Shown here: positions 8,265 to 17,287 of the stretch, in pieces
How positions within the stretch are numbered: the first letter of the stretch is position 1
Layout: every line of letters starts with the position of its first letter
Assembly (NCBI GenBank): GCA_016215325.1
Contig: JACRJV010000006.1
Span: forward strand, 1-41,247
Direction: 5' to 3'
Source of the DNA: Candidatus Uhrbacteria bacterium
GTDB lineage: Bacteria > Patescibacteriota > Patescibacteriia > JACRJV01
DNA length: 41,247 bases
Notes under the pieces: generated by a model
Told to the model about the DNA's origin: nothing
Seen by the model: the letters and a program-made list of their open reading frames with translations, nothing else
Database searches by the model: none
Made by a program: the position numbers and the translations under genes

Positions 8265-10507
8265 CTCTGCTTTCATTTCTTCAAAAAAGTATTGCCGGAC
8301 AAATCACTGCCCAAGCGCAGATGGAATATTTGCGGACCATGCCGGATCTCACGGCCGAAGAGTTAGCCTCTGTGGGACGATTTTTGCAAACGCAAATGGC
8401 GAGTACACTGCGTCTTCCTGATGCCATTGATGTTTGTGGGACCGGAGGGTCGGGGTTGCCCAGAATCAATACCTCCACCATTGCGGCGTTTATCCTCGCC
8501 CGTATGGGTGTTGGGGTCGCCAAACATGGGAACCGTGCGGCCAGCGGTCGGTTTGGGAGCTTTGATCTCCTCGAGTCTCTCGGGATCGAATTTTCTAATG
8601 ACGTTGTTGAAATCGAAAAAAAATATAAAAAAGAACATTTAGCATTTTTGTTTGCTCCCTTGTTTCATCCGGTAATGAAACATTTTGCCGAAGCTCGCAA
8701 ACAAGTCGGCAAACCCACTTTTTTTAATTTATTGGGGCCGCTCTTGAATCCCGCAAATCCCAAGCGACAAATTATTGGCACGACGTTTAAGGACAAAATG
8801 ATGCTGATCGCTCGAACGTGCCGATTGCTTGGGAAAGAGAAAGTTTATGTTGTGTGCGGGCACGACGGCTTGGATGAGATAACGCTTACGGGCCTCACTT
8901 TTGTCACCGAACTTTCCTATGGGCGTATTCGTTCCTATACAATTCACCCCAAAGATTTTGGAGTATCGGTAGCGACGTTTGAACAAATACAAGGCGGAGA
9001 TGCGTCTGTGAACACACAGATCGCCCGCGAGATTTTTGACGGCACATGCACAACGCGTCATCGAGACTTAGTGCTCATCAATGTCGCTCTCGCACTCCGG
9101 TTGGTTGATCGGGTAAAAACACTCGAAGAAGGATATCGGATGGCGTTGGATGCCACACAGATGCCGAGCATTCTTCGCACCATCGTTGATCACAAACGGC
9201 GTGAAGTAGAACAACGCAAACAAAAACAACCTCTCAAACACTTCATCAACACCATCCGCCCGTCAACACGAAGTTTTGCCGCTGCTATTGGCAACAAAAG
9301 GCTCTCGGTAATCGCCGAAGTCAAAAGAGCATCGCCGAGCGCAGGAATGATCGGCAAGGGTCGATTTTCTCCTATCGCAATTGCAAAACAGTATGAACGG
9401 TCCGGCGCTGATGCAATCTCGGTGGTGTGCGATCAGGAATTTTTCAAGGGGAGTCTGCGGCATCTCCAGGCCGTCGCTCGACAGACCACCCGAACCCCGC
9501 TGTTGTGCAAAGATTTTATTATCGATGAGTATCAAATTTATCAAGCGCGCAAACATGGTGCGGATGCGATCCTGCTGATTGCCGCACTCTTGAGTGTGCA
9601 GCAGATCAATCGATTTATTGCCATTGCTAAGAGGTTGAACATGGCGGCACTGTGCGAAGTACATACGTTGGAGGAGATCAACAAAGTATTAAAAACTCCC
9701 GCAACGATTATTGGGATTAATAATCGCGATCTCCATACCTTTACCATTGATCTAAATACTACGGCCAAACTCGCTCAACATATTCCCGCGGATGCTAGTA
9801 TTGTTTCGGAAAGCGGGTTTGCCTCCAGGGCCGATGTTGACCGCGCGCGCGGCACTGTCGATGCAGTGCTCGTCGGTACGGCGCTCATAAGTGGCAAGAA
9901 TATTCGAGATCTTACGGGCACCAAACTCAAAATTTGCGGTGTGCGGTCAGTACAAGAGGCAAGATATTGTGAACAACTGGGTGTGGATTTTATCGGACTC
10001 AACGTTGTGCCAACCAGTAAACGATGTGTTGACGAAAAAACAGCGCAAGCGATTTGCGCTTCGGTGGACGAGATCGCTACTGTTGGTGTGTTTCAAGATC
10101 AATCGATTGCATTCGTGAACCGACTCGCCCGAAAACTCAACTTAGATTATATCCAATTATCAGGGGATGAATCACTTTCATTTGTAAAAAAGTGTTGCCG
10201 TCCGGTGATCAAGGCAATCTCGGTGAACACAAAAAAAGATTTAACAAAGGCCGCGAAGTATCTGCCCCACGTCGCCCATATTCTCTTGGATAGTCCGACC
10301 CCCGGCAGCGGCAATCAGATCCCTGTCGATTTAAAGAATGTACCGTATCCATTCTTGCTTGCCGGAGGGATTACGCCCTCTACTGTAGGGCGAGTTGTTC
10401 GACAGTCTAACCCCACGGGCGTTGACCTTGCCAGCGGAGTTGAGACGAACGGAAGAATTGATTTGGAGAAGGTTCAGAAGATTGTGCGTAAACTTAAAAT
10501 CATATGA
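8261..10507 (+). CDS. trpDCF: Fused TrpD-TrpC-TrpF (phosphoribosyltransferase / IGP synthase / PRA isomerase)
   Basis: DVCGTGGSGLPRINTST (TrpD); VIAEVKRASPSAGMI...IIGINNRDLHTF (TrpC); LKICGVRSVQEA...LLAGGITPSTV (TrpF), in one 748-aa ORF. Confidence 0.92.
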   Translation: MTLLSFLQKSIAGQITAQAQMEYLRTMPDLTAEELASVGRFLQTQMASTLRLPDAIDVCGTGGSGLPRINTSTIAAFILARMGVGVAKHGNRAASGRFGSFDLLESLGIEFSNDVVEIEKKYKKEHLAFLFAPLFHPVMKHFAEARKQVGKPTFFNLLGPLLNPANPKRQIIGTTFKDKMMLIARTCRLLGKEKVYVVCGHDGLDEITLTGLTFVTELSYGRIRSYTIHPKDFGVSVATFEQIQGGDASVNTQIAREIFDGTCTTRHRDLVLINVALALRLVDRVKTLEEGYRMALDATQMPSILRTIVDHKRREVEQRKQKQPLKHFINTIRPSTRSFAAAIGNKRLSVIAEVKRASPSAGMIGKGRFSPIAIAKQYERSGADAISVVCDQEFFKGSLRHLQAVARQTTRTPLLCKDFIIDEYQIYQARKHGADAILLIAALLSVQQINRFIAIAKRLNMAALCEVHTLEEINKVLKTPATIIGINNRDLHTFTIDLNTTAKLAQHIPADASIVSESGFASRADVDRARGTVDAVLVGTALISGKNIRDLTGTKLKICGVRSVQEARYCEQLGVDFIGLNVVPTSKRCVDEKTAQAICASVDEIATVGVFQDQSIAFVNRLARKLNLDYIQLSGDESLSFVKKCCRPVIKAISVNTKKDLTKAAKYLPHVAHILLDSPTPGSGNQIPVDLKNVPYPFLLAGGITPSTVGRVVRQSNPTGVDLASGVETNGRIDLEKVQKIVRKLKII

Positions 10508-11739
10508 AGTCGCTCAAAACGTATATCCTCAACAAGTCTGGCCATTTCGGGCAATTTGGCGGCCGGTATATTCCCGAGCTCTTGATCCCTATTATGGAAG
10601 AACTCGAGGCGGCCTTCTATGAGGCAATCAAAGACAAGGGATTCAAGGCAGAGCTTGCTGACTTATATTACAACTATTCTGGGCGGCCGACGCCACTCTA
10701 TTTCTGCAGCAATCTGACAAAAAAACTCGGGGGCGCAAAGATTTTTCTTAAGAACGAGGGGCTCAATCATACTGGAGCGCATAAAATCAATCATTGTTTG
10801 GGGCAGGCGTTGCTCGCCAAAAAGCTTGGGAAGAAGCGATTGATCGCCGAAACCGGAGCAGGGCAACATGGGTTGGCTACCGCGACTGTGGCGGCCAAGT
10901 TTGGACTTGAGTGCACCATTTACATGGGCGCCAAAGACTACCAGCGACAACTGCCCAATGTGTTTTTTATGGAGCGCCTGGGAGCGACGGTGATTCCCGT
11001 GCAGCACGGCGGACAAATACTGCGAGATGCCATCAATGCCGCGCTCAAAGACCTCATTGCCAACCCAACAGATACACATTACTTGTTGGGGACCGTTTGC
11101 GGGCCGCATCCGTACCCGGTGATGAATACGTATTTCCAAAGCATTGTTGGGCGTGAAGTTCGGACGCAACTGATATCGCAAACAGGCAAACTCCCGGATT
11201 ACCTCGTGGCCTGCGTTGGAGGCGGAAGCAATGCGATGGGGCTCTTTTATGAATTTTTGGATGATAAAAGGGTGCGCATGATTGGTGTGGAAGCGGGCGG
11301 AAAACGGATTCTAGAAAACGACAAAAAGTGTGAGCATGCCGCCCGATTCCAAACCGGCTCTGTTGGCATTGTGGAAGGATTTAAATCGTATTTTTTGCAG
11401 AACCACGACGGACAAATCAAAGAGACATCGAGTATATCCGCAGGGCTTGATTATTCGGGGGTGGGGCCGCAGATTGCCTACCTCCATGATACCGGACGGA
11501 TCCGAATGACCTATGCACGAGACAAGGATGCGCTTACTGCCTATGCAATGTTAGCACAAGAAGAGGGGATTATTGCGGCGCTAGAGTCCTGCCATGCTCT
11601 GTCCCAGGTCATCAAACTTGCACCAACGCTCAGTAAAGATAAAATTATTGTTTTTAATTGTTCTGGTCGTGGAGACAAAGACTTATTTATCGTGAGCAAA
11701 CAATTTGGGTTTGATATTGGGCAGAATACGGGGCGATGA
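10504..11739 (+). CDS. trpB: Tryptophan synthase beta chain
   Basis: GRPTPLYFCSNLTKKLGGAKIFLKNEGLNHTGAHKINH; ETGAGQHGLATA. Confidence 0.95.
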   Translation: MKSLKTYILNKSGHFGQFGGRYIPELLIPIMEELEAAFYEAIKDKGFKAELADLYYNYSGRPTPLYFCSNLTKKLGGAKIFLKNEGLNHTGAHKINHCLGQALLAKKLGKKRLIAETGAGQHGLATATVAAKFGLECTIYMGAKDYQRQLPNVFFMERLGATVIPVQHGGQILRDAINAALKDLIANPTDTHYLLGTVCGPHPYPVMNTYFQSIVGREVRTQLISQTGKLPDYLVACVGGGSNAMGLFYEFLDDKRVRMIGVEAGGKRILENDKKCEHAARFQTGSVGIVEGFKSYFLQNHDGQIKETSSISAGLDYSGVGPQIAYLHDTGRIRMTYARDKDALTAYAMLAQEEGIIAALESCHALSQVIKLAPTLSKDKIIVFNCSGRGDKDLFIVSKQFGFDIGQNTGR

Positions 11740-11744
11740 AACTA

Positions 11745-11894
11745 GTGCACCCCGGCGGGATATTCTTCTGGCGACACTCGCCGCCCCTGCGAGGCGGCTC
11801 ACTGCAAGCCTCGCTCGCTCTCCCGACCTTTGGTCGGGAACCGTGCCCGCTCACTTCGGTTAAGCCGCCAGAAGAATATCCCGCCGGGGTGCAC
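11745..11894. mobile_element. MITE-like palindromic element with 29-bp perfect terminal inverted repeats
   Basis: GTGCACCCCGGCGGGATATTCTTCTGGCG (11745-11773) and its exact reverse complement (11866-11894). Confidence 0.65.
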
Positions 11895-11940
11895 TCGGTC
11901 GCATACCGGAGTTCGTCTTTATTTGTTGAGTTAATTTTTA

Positions 11941-12680
11941 TGAGAAATAAGGTGATGACTCACGTGGTGGCGGGGTATCCGACTATTGATGAGTGCGAAA
12001 GGATCGTTTTAGCGATGGCTCAGAGTGCTGTTGCTTTTATTGAGATCCAGATGCCATTCTCTGACCCCATTGCGGATGGGCCGACCATCATGTACGCCAA
12101 TGAGCAGGCCCTCTCCCATGGAATGACAACGAAAAAATGTTTTCAATTGATTGGGCGGTTAAAAAAGAAGATCACCACACCGATATTGGTCATGACATAC
12201 TATAATATTGCATTTCGGTATGGTTTGGAGAGGTTTTGTAAAAGGGCGAAATCGTGCGGGGTGTATGGTCTTATTATCCCCGATATCCCGATTGATGAGG
12301 AGCAATACGATCATTATCTGAGCTGTTGCAAAAAATATCGCTTGCATCCGATCCAAGTGATATCGCCCATCACGCCGGAGCGAAGGTTAAAACAAATCGC
12401 CCGAGTAGCCAGTGGATTTGTGTATTGCGTATCCACATTCGGGACAACAGGCGCGCGCAGTACGCTCAACCCCGATGTCCGGGCGTATCTCAAGAAGGTA
12501 AAAAAACACATTAAGATACCGTTAGCGTTAGGCTTTGGCATCTCAAACAGAGGACAAGTATTGGCGGCACTCAAGACTGCCGATATCGCGGTGGTGGGCA
12601 GCAAACTTATCAATATCGTGGGGTCAACGAAAGGTGATAAGGTGAGCGCGGTGAAAAACTTTTTAAGGAACATCATTTAG
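11941..12680 (+). CDS. trpA: Tryptophan synthase alpha chain (ORF is open from 11736 through the palindromic element)
   Basis: MTHVVAGYPTIDE...FIEIQMPFSDPIADGPTIM...GLIIPDIPIDE...GFVYCVSTFGTTGARS. Confidence 0.9.
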
Positions 12681-12716
12681 GGGCGAGACCGATACGTTGC
12701 CTTCGGACACTTCCGT

Positions 12717-13061
12717 TTATAGTTCATATTCTTCCAGAATTTTTTGAATAGTTTTTTTCAATTTCGGAATATCACGGATAACAACATTCTATATGCGATC
12801 CAACATGACCCCTGCATATTCATGGATGAGGATGTCTCGCATCCCGGCGATCTGTTTCCAAGGAATTTCAGTAAATTGATGCTTGAGTTCATCCGGAAGA
12901 CTTTTTACCGCTTCGCCGATAATCTCCAGGCGACGCATCACGGCGTCTTGCGCTTGGCGTGCGTCATCGAACTCATCAAAGTCCATTTTTTGAGTGTATT
13001 CGAGAATCGCCTGAATGCTTTCAAGAATGTCTTCAAGATATACGCGAGCATCTTTGCTCAT
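12717..13061 (-). pseudogene. HepT-like (DUF86) toxin with in-frame TAG
   Basis: RRLEIIGEAVKSLPDELK...MRDILIHEYAGVMLDRI-TAG(12789-12791)-NVVIRDIPKLKKTIQKILEEYEL; a Trp (TGG) is expected at the stop. Confidence 0.75.
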
Positions 13062-13338
13062 AGGATCGCTCGTTGTTGTTTGAGGATTCGATCCCGCAAT
13101 CGCGGTTTTAATGCACGATATTCGACGACGTCAACGGTTCGGCCAACCGCCTGTTCGAGCTCTTGTTTCATTCCGATCACATCAATAAGACTATATTCCT
13201 TCTTTAATTCAACCAGAATATCCACATCGCTGTCCGGTCGATGGGATCCCGAAGCAAAGGAGCCAAAAAGTCCCGCACGTTTGATTCCGCGGGCTTTGAG
13301 GATTGGGGTAATTTTTTAGTAATTTCTTCCGAGCCCAT
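13058..13338 (-). pseudogene. MNT-type nucleotidyltransferase antitoxin, frameshifted in a homopolymer
   Basis: GIKRAGLFGSFASGSHRPDSDVDILVELKKEYSLIDVIGMKQELEQAVGRTVDVVEYRALKP; N-terminal MGSEEITKK is one base out of frame at the T6 run 13312-13317; stop overlaps the HepT start. Confidence 0.65.
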
Positions 13339-13485
13339 ACCGCTGAAGAAAGTAATCACCATTGTATTGTAGGGCAAAGTGCTTAACTGGTCAAAGCGAA
13401 GCGACTTTCAGTATTGTGCAAAGAACCTTTGGGTCCAGATAAAAAGTCACCTCCGCGCGACCCCATGACTTGTTATCGGGAACGC

Positions 13486-13514
13486 TTGACAGAGTATAAC
13501 ATATACGTTATAAT
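13486..13514 (+). promoter_or_regulatory. Promoter for the XRE gene with ATAAC-N6-GTTAT repeat
   Basis: TTGACA (13486-13491), 17-nt spacer, TATAAT (13509-13514); inverted repeat 13496-13511. Confidence 0.65.
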
Positions 13515-13522
13515 CGTAGTAT

Positions 13523-13795
13523 ATGAAATCTTTCACAACTCTCAAAAAGAAATGGCTCAAAGACCCAGCGGTGCGAAAAGAGTTCGGAAAACTCGCGCCA
13601 GAATTTGCGTTAATTGAAATGATCATTGAAAAACGTATTGCGAAAGGATTTACACAGGCACAGCTTGCCAAAAAAATCGGCACGCAACAGTCTGCGATCG
13701 CTCGCCTCGAGTCGGGAAACTATAATCCAAGCATTGGTTTACTGCAGAAGGTTGCGGGCGCATTGAACGCCAAACTGAACGTTTCTCTGAGTTAA
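13523..13795 (+). CDS. XRE-family HTH protein (HigA-like)
   Basis: FTQAQLAKKIGTQQSAIARLESGNYNPSIGLLQKVAGALNAKLNVSL. Confidence 0.85.
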   Translation: MKSFTTLKKKWLKDPAVRKEFGKLAPEFALIEMIIEKRIAKGFTQAQLAKKIGTQQSAIARLESGNYNPSIGLLQKVAGALNAKLNVSLS

Positions 13796-13816
13796 GAGTT
13801 GTAGCCTCTCTTCTTC

Positions 13817-13848
13817 AAAAAACTTCACCATAGTAGTGAAGTTTTTTT
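13817..13848. terminator. Bidirectional terminator
   Basis: AAAAAACTTCAC-catagta-GTGAAGTTTTTTT. Confidence 0.85.
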
Positions 13849-13872
13849 GGCTGGGACGGGACCAGCACCAAT

Positions 13873-14625
13873 CTACTTGCTGGGCGCCTGCTTCCACATC
13901 GACCAAAACCACTTGCGGTAACTGTCCGCAAGCTCCTGACTATGGATGACAAAAAATACGATATTCTCGTCAATTTTTTTAACGTGGAGGCCTGTATACG
14001 TCACGACATACTCTCCGTAGATTCCAATCCCCGAATTGGTCGAATATTCTTTTGGTAGAAAGCGATATTGGAGATCAGCGGGGAAGTGTTCTACAAAATT
14101 TGGTAATCGTTCTCGTACCTCACTATCGAATAATTGAATGAACTTAAGTTTTTTTCGTTTTGCTTCGCGGAAGAATGCATCTCGACTGGCATCCAGCCGT
14201 GGGTCAAACCACCCGCCTTTAGCGCCGATAAAATAACAGTCGCCGCCCACGCGCAGCATATCGCGAAAAATGTTTTTCTGCCCTTCGATGCCGCGGTAGA
14301 TATACGCCTCCTCCCGCGCCAGGCGAGCTCTAAACTTTTGCTTGAGTGCGGGAAGGATTTTTTGGAGTTTTTCTTGCTTTTCGGCGATCATTTCCATGAG
14401 CTTGTCAGGATCCACCGCGTTATAGAGGGTTTTGGTTTGTGAGAAAATCTCAAAGCAGAGGCCCTTATCGATCAAACGCGCTGTCGCATCGTAGGCATTA
14501 CGTCGGTTAATTTTTGTCGCAATGGCAATAGCACTCACCGATGACTCTCCTCGTTCAATGAGGAACTCGTAGATTTTTCCTTCGTTCGGGCTCAAACCTA
14601 GATCGTCGAATGTGTCTTGGACCAT
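13873..14625 (-). CDS. TrmB-family regulator (paralogue of 18893-19645)
   Basis: LGLSPNEGKIYEFLIERGESSVSAIAIATKINRRNAYD...; shared FIGAKGGWFD and YRFLPKEYST motifs. Confidence 0.8.
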   Translation of the reverse strand: MVQDTFDDLGLSPNEGKIYEFLIERGESSVSAIAIATKINRRNAYDATARLIDKGLCFEIFSQTKTLYNAVDPDKLMEMIAEKQEKLQKILPALKQKFRARLAREEAYIYRGIEGQKNIFRDMLRVGGDCYFIGAKGGWFDPRLDASRDAFFREAKRKKLKFIQLFDSEVRERLPNFVEHFPADLQYRFLPKEYSTNSGIGIYGEYVVTYTGLHVKKIDENIVFFVIHSQELADSYRKWFWSMWKQAPSK

Positions 14626-14650
14626 ATTGTGGTGGTGGTTAATACACTAG

Positions 14651-14668
14651 GGTGGTGTTGGCCACTCA
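14651..14668. promoter_or_regulatory. Predicted operator in the TrmB/ABC-importer intergenic region
   Basis: GGTGGTGTTGGCCACTCA (GTGG-N6-CCAC core), 16/18 identical to the box upstream of the SSS symporter. Confidence 0.65.
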
Positions 14669-14733
14669 ATAGTATCAGTATACTATCATTCTATGATCCA
14701 TTTATGCAATAACCCCGTGCGCGCACGCCTCTT

Positions 14734-15759
14734 ATGAAAAAAGTTTTTATCATCCCCCCCATCCTTATCGCGATAATCGTGAGTATCGCGGGAGTCCGTA
14801 TTGCCCAGCGTCAAAGCGGACAGCCCAACAGCGGCAAGACGCGGGCTCAAGTGGAGCTGCCCACCATCATCTACGCAATGCCCATCACCGTGGCGGCGAT
14901 CCCTTCGTATGTCGCATTGAAAAAAGGATTCTGGGAAGAAGAAGGCCTCCGTGTTCAGCCGCAGATGTTTTCGGCCGGACGCTTGGCGCTGGACGCGCTG
15001 TTGGGAGGCAACGCCGAGGTGATGTCCGTATCCGAGACGCCATTGGTCCATGCCATTCTCCAGGGCAACGATATTGCGATCGTCGCTACCGTCACCGAGC
15101 ACCAAGAAACAAAAATCATTGCCCGAGTCGATAAAGGGATCATCAAGCCTGGTGATTTGATTGGGAAACGCATCGCGACGTTAGCAGGTACGAACTCCGA
15201 TTATTTTTTGACGGTGTTTCTTAAAAAATACAACATCGGCCTTGATCAAGTCCGTATCGTGAATATGCCGCCGCCGGATATGGTGACGGCTCTGGTTAAG
15301 GGCGATATCGACGCGTACGCCGCTTGGGAGCCACATATTTATTATGCAAAAAAGCAATTGGGCGACAAGGCAACGGTGTTTGAACCCGGCGAACTCTACA
15401 ACGGTCGCCATACGGTTGCGATGAATAAAAAATTTGTACAAAAAAATCCGGTCATTGTTCAACAACTTATTAAGGGATTATTGCGCGCCGAACAGTTTGT
15501 CAAAGAGAATCCCACAGAGTCCATAAAGATTGTGTCTGACGTCACCGGCGTGCCAACAGAAGCGGTGGAGCTGTTATGGAAAGAGTATGTTGTGGACGTT
15601 CAACTGGATGAGCGCTTCTTAGAGATCATCAACAAAGAAGGCCAATGGGCAGCATCATTAAGAAAGCCAGCGGCGACACTGCCAAATTTTCGGGGATATA
15701 TCTTCACTCAGGCCTTAAAAAACGAGCGCCCTTCTTCCGTGAAGGGTTTGGGTGAATGA
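14734..15759 (+). CDS. ABC transporter substrate-binding protein, NMT1/SsuA-like
   Basis: Signal anchor; PTIIYAMPITVAAIPSYVALKKGFWEEEGLRVQPQMF; GKRIATLAGTNSDYFL. Confidence 0.85.
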   Translation: MKKVFIIPPILIAIIVSIAGVRIAQRQSGQPNSGKTRAQVELPTIIYAMPITVAAIPSYVALKKGFWEEEGLRVQPQMFSAGRLALDALLGGNAEVMSVSETPLVHAILQGNDIAIVATVTEHQETKIIARVDKGIIKPGDLIGKRIATLAGTNSDYFLTVFLKKYNIGLDQVRIVNMPPPDMVTALVKGDIDAYAAWEPHIYYAKKQLGDKATVFEPGELYNGRHTVAMNKKFVQKNPVIVQQLIKGLLRAEQFVKENPTESIKIVSDVTGVPTEAVELLWKEYVVDVQLDERFLEIINKEGQWAASLRKPAATLPNFRGYIFTQALKNERPSSVKGLGE

Positions 15760-16517
15760 AGAACGCTTCATTAATCCGCGGCGGAATAACCGGCGTCGTT
15801 CTGTTGGCTTTGTGGCAGGCCGTTTCTAGCGCCGGGCTTTATAATCCGCACCTCTTCCCTGCGCCGACAAGTATCGGCCGCGCGTTTCGAGCGATGGTAA
15901 TTTCGAGAGAGTGGCTTAATGACCTCCAATCGAGTCTTGTTCGGTTTGGCATTGGTTTTATCACGGGCAATGCGATAGGTATCCTGTTGGGGTTGCTCAC
16001 TGGGCGGTCGCAACTATTCAAGGCAACTCTCGGGCTGTTGTTGAATTATCTCCGAAGCACGCCATCGGTGGCGCTTATCCCATTAGCCATCGTGTGGTTT
16101 GGCATTGGGGAGATGGAGAAAATTTTTATTGTCACGTGGGGCGTAACCTTCCCGGTGTGGCTGAACACGTCCTCGGGGTTTATGGAGGTGGAGCAAGAGT
16201 ATGTGCGTGCCGCGCAGATCTTGGGCGCCCGGGGGTGGCGAATGTACGCGCACGTCTATGTCCCTCACGTGCTTCCCTATATTATTGCCGGCGCGCGAAT
16301 GGGCATTGCAACGGGATTTTTTGCCTTAGCCGCGGCCGAAATGTCCGGAACTTCCAGCGGTATCGGTTTCCGTATTTTTTATTCTCATCAACTGTTTCGA
16401 GCCGATAGCATGATGGTGGCGATTATGACCATCGGTTTGCTGGGGATCATCATTGACCGCATTTTTGTTACAGTGATCGGGAGAATATTCCCATGGTGGC
16501 GGGCGACAGCGGTATGA
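15756..16517 (+). CDS. ABC transporter permease (SsuC/TauC family)
   Basis: FPAPTSIGRAFRAM; EAA-loop-like VRAAQILGARGWRMYAHVYVPHVLPYIIAGARMGIA. Confidence 0.88.
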   Translation: MKNASLIRGGITGVVLLALWQAVSSAGLYNPHLFPAPTSIGRAFRAMVISREWLNDLQSSLVRFGIGFITGNAIGILLGLLTGRSQLFKATLGLLLNYLRSTPSVALIPLAIVWFGIGEMEKIFIVTWGVTFPVWLNTSSGFMEVEQEYVRAAQILGARGWRMYAHVYVPHVLPYIIAGARMGIATGFFALAAAEMSGTSSGIGFRIFYSHQLFRADSMMVAIMTIGLLGIIIDRIFVTVIGRIFPWWRATAV

Positions 16518-17287
16518 GTAGTATTGTTTTTTCCAATGTTTCACAGACGTATCATAGTCCCTCTGATGAGAGTCACGACACCGTGGCCCTCAAAAACGTG
16601 AGTTTCACTATCGGTGATCAAGAGTTTGTTGGTATTGTGGGACCCTCCGGGTGCGGGAAAACGACAATCCTCAATCTTATTGCCGGCTTTCTTCAGCCGA
16701 GCACGGGCGAGATACGGCTGGAGGGTGCGCGATGCGGCTATGTCTTTCAGAAAAATAATTTGTTCCCTTGGAAAACGGTTCGACAGAATATTGAATTTGG
16801 CTTACAGATGAATGGTGTTGCCAAACTGCAACAACAGACAATCGTCGATGAGTATCTCCGTCAGATGCGATTAGAAGGATTTGCCGATCAATACCCCCAT
16901 GAATTAAGTATCGGGATGCAACAACGAGCCGGGCTCGCGCGCGCGTATGCCGCCCAACCGGACACGTTGCTCATGGATGAGCCGTTTGTTTCGATCGATG
17001 CCCAAATGAGATTGCATATGCATGAATTGCTCTTGGATATTTGGACCAAGCAGAAAAAAACCGTTGTGTTTGTCACCCATGACATTGATGAGGCGATCCT
17101 GCTGCCCGACCGAGTGTTTGTATTCTCTGGGCGACCAGGGATGATAAAAGAAGAGATCCCTGTCACTCTGCCGCGCCCTCGTTCGCACCACTCGTTGAAC
17201 GACCCCCATTATGGGGTATTGCGTAAGCAAATGATTGATGCTCTTTTCGAGAAAACAGAAGACAAAACGCTGTCGAGACAAGAATGA
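16514..17287 (+). CDS. ABC transporter ATPase (SsuB/TauB family)
   Basis: Walker A GPSGCGKTT, signature LSIGMQQRAGLARAYA, Walker B LLMDEPFVSID, H-loop VTHDIDEA. Confidence 0.93.
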   Translation: MSSIVFSNVSQTYHSPSDESHDTVALKNVSFTIGDQEFVGIVGPSGCGKTTILNLIAGFLQPSTGEIRLEGARCGYVFQKNNLFPWKTVRQNIEFGLQMNGVAKLQQQTIVDEYLRQMRLEGFADQYPHELSIGMQQRAGLARAYAAQPDTLLMDEPFVSIDAQMRLHMHELLLDIWTKQKKTVVFVTHDIDEAILLPDRVFVFSGRPGMIKEEIPVTLPRPRSHHSLNDPHYGVLRKQMIDALFEKTEDKTLSRQE

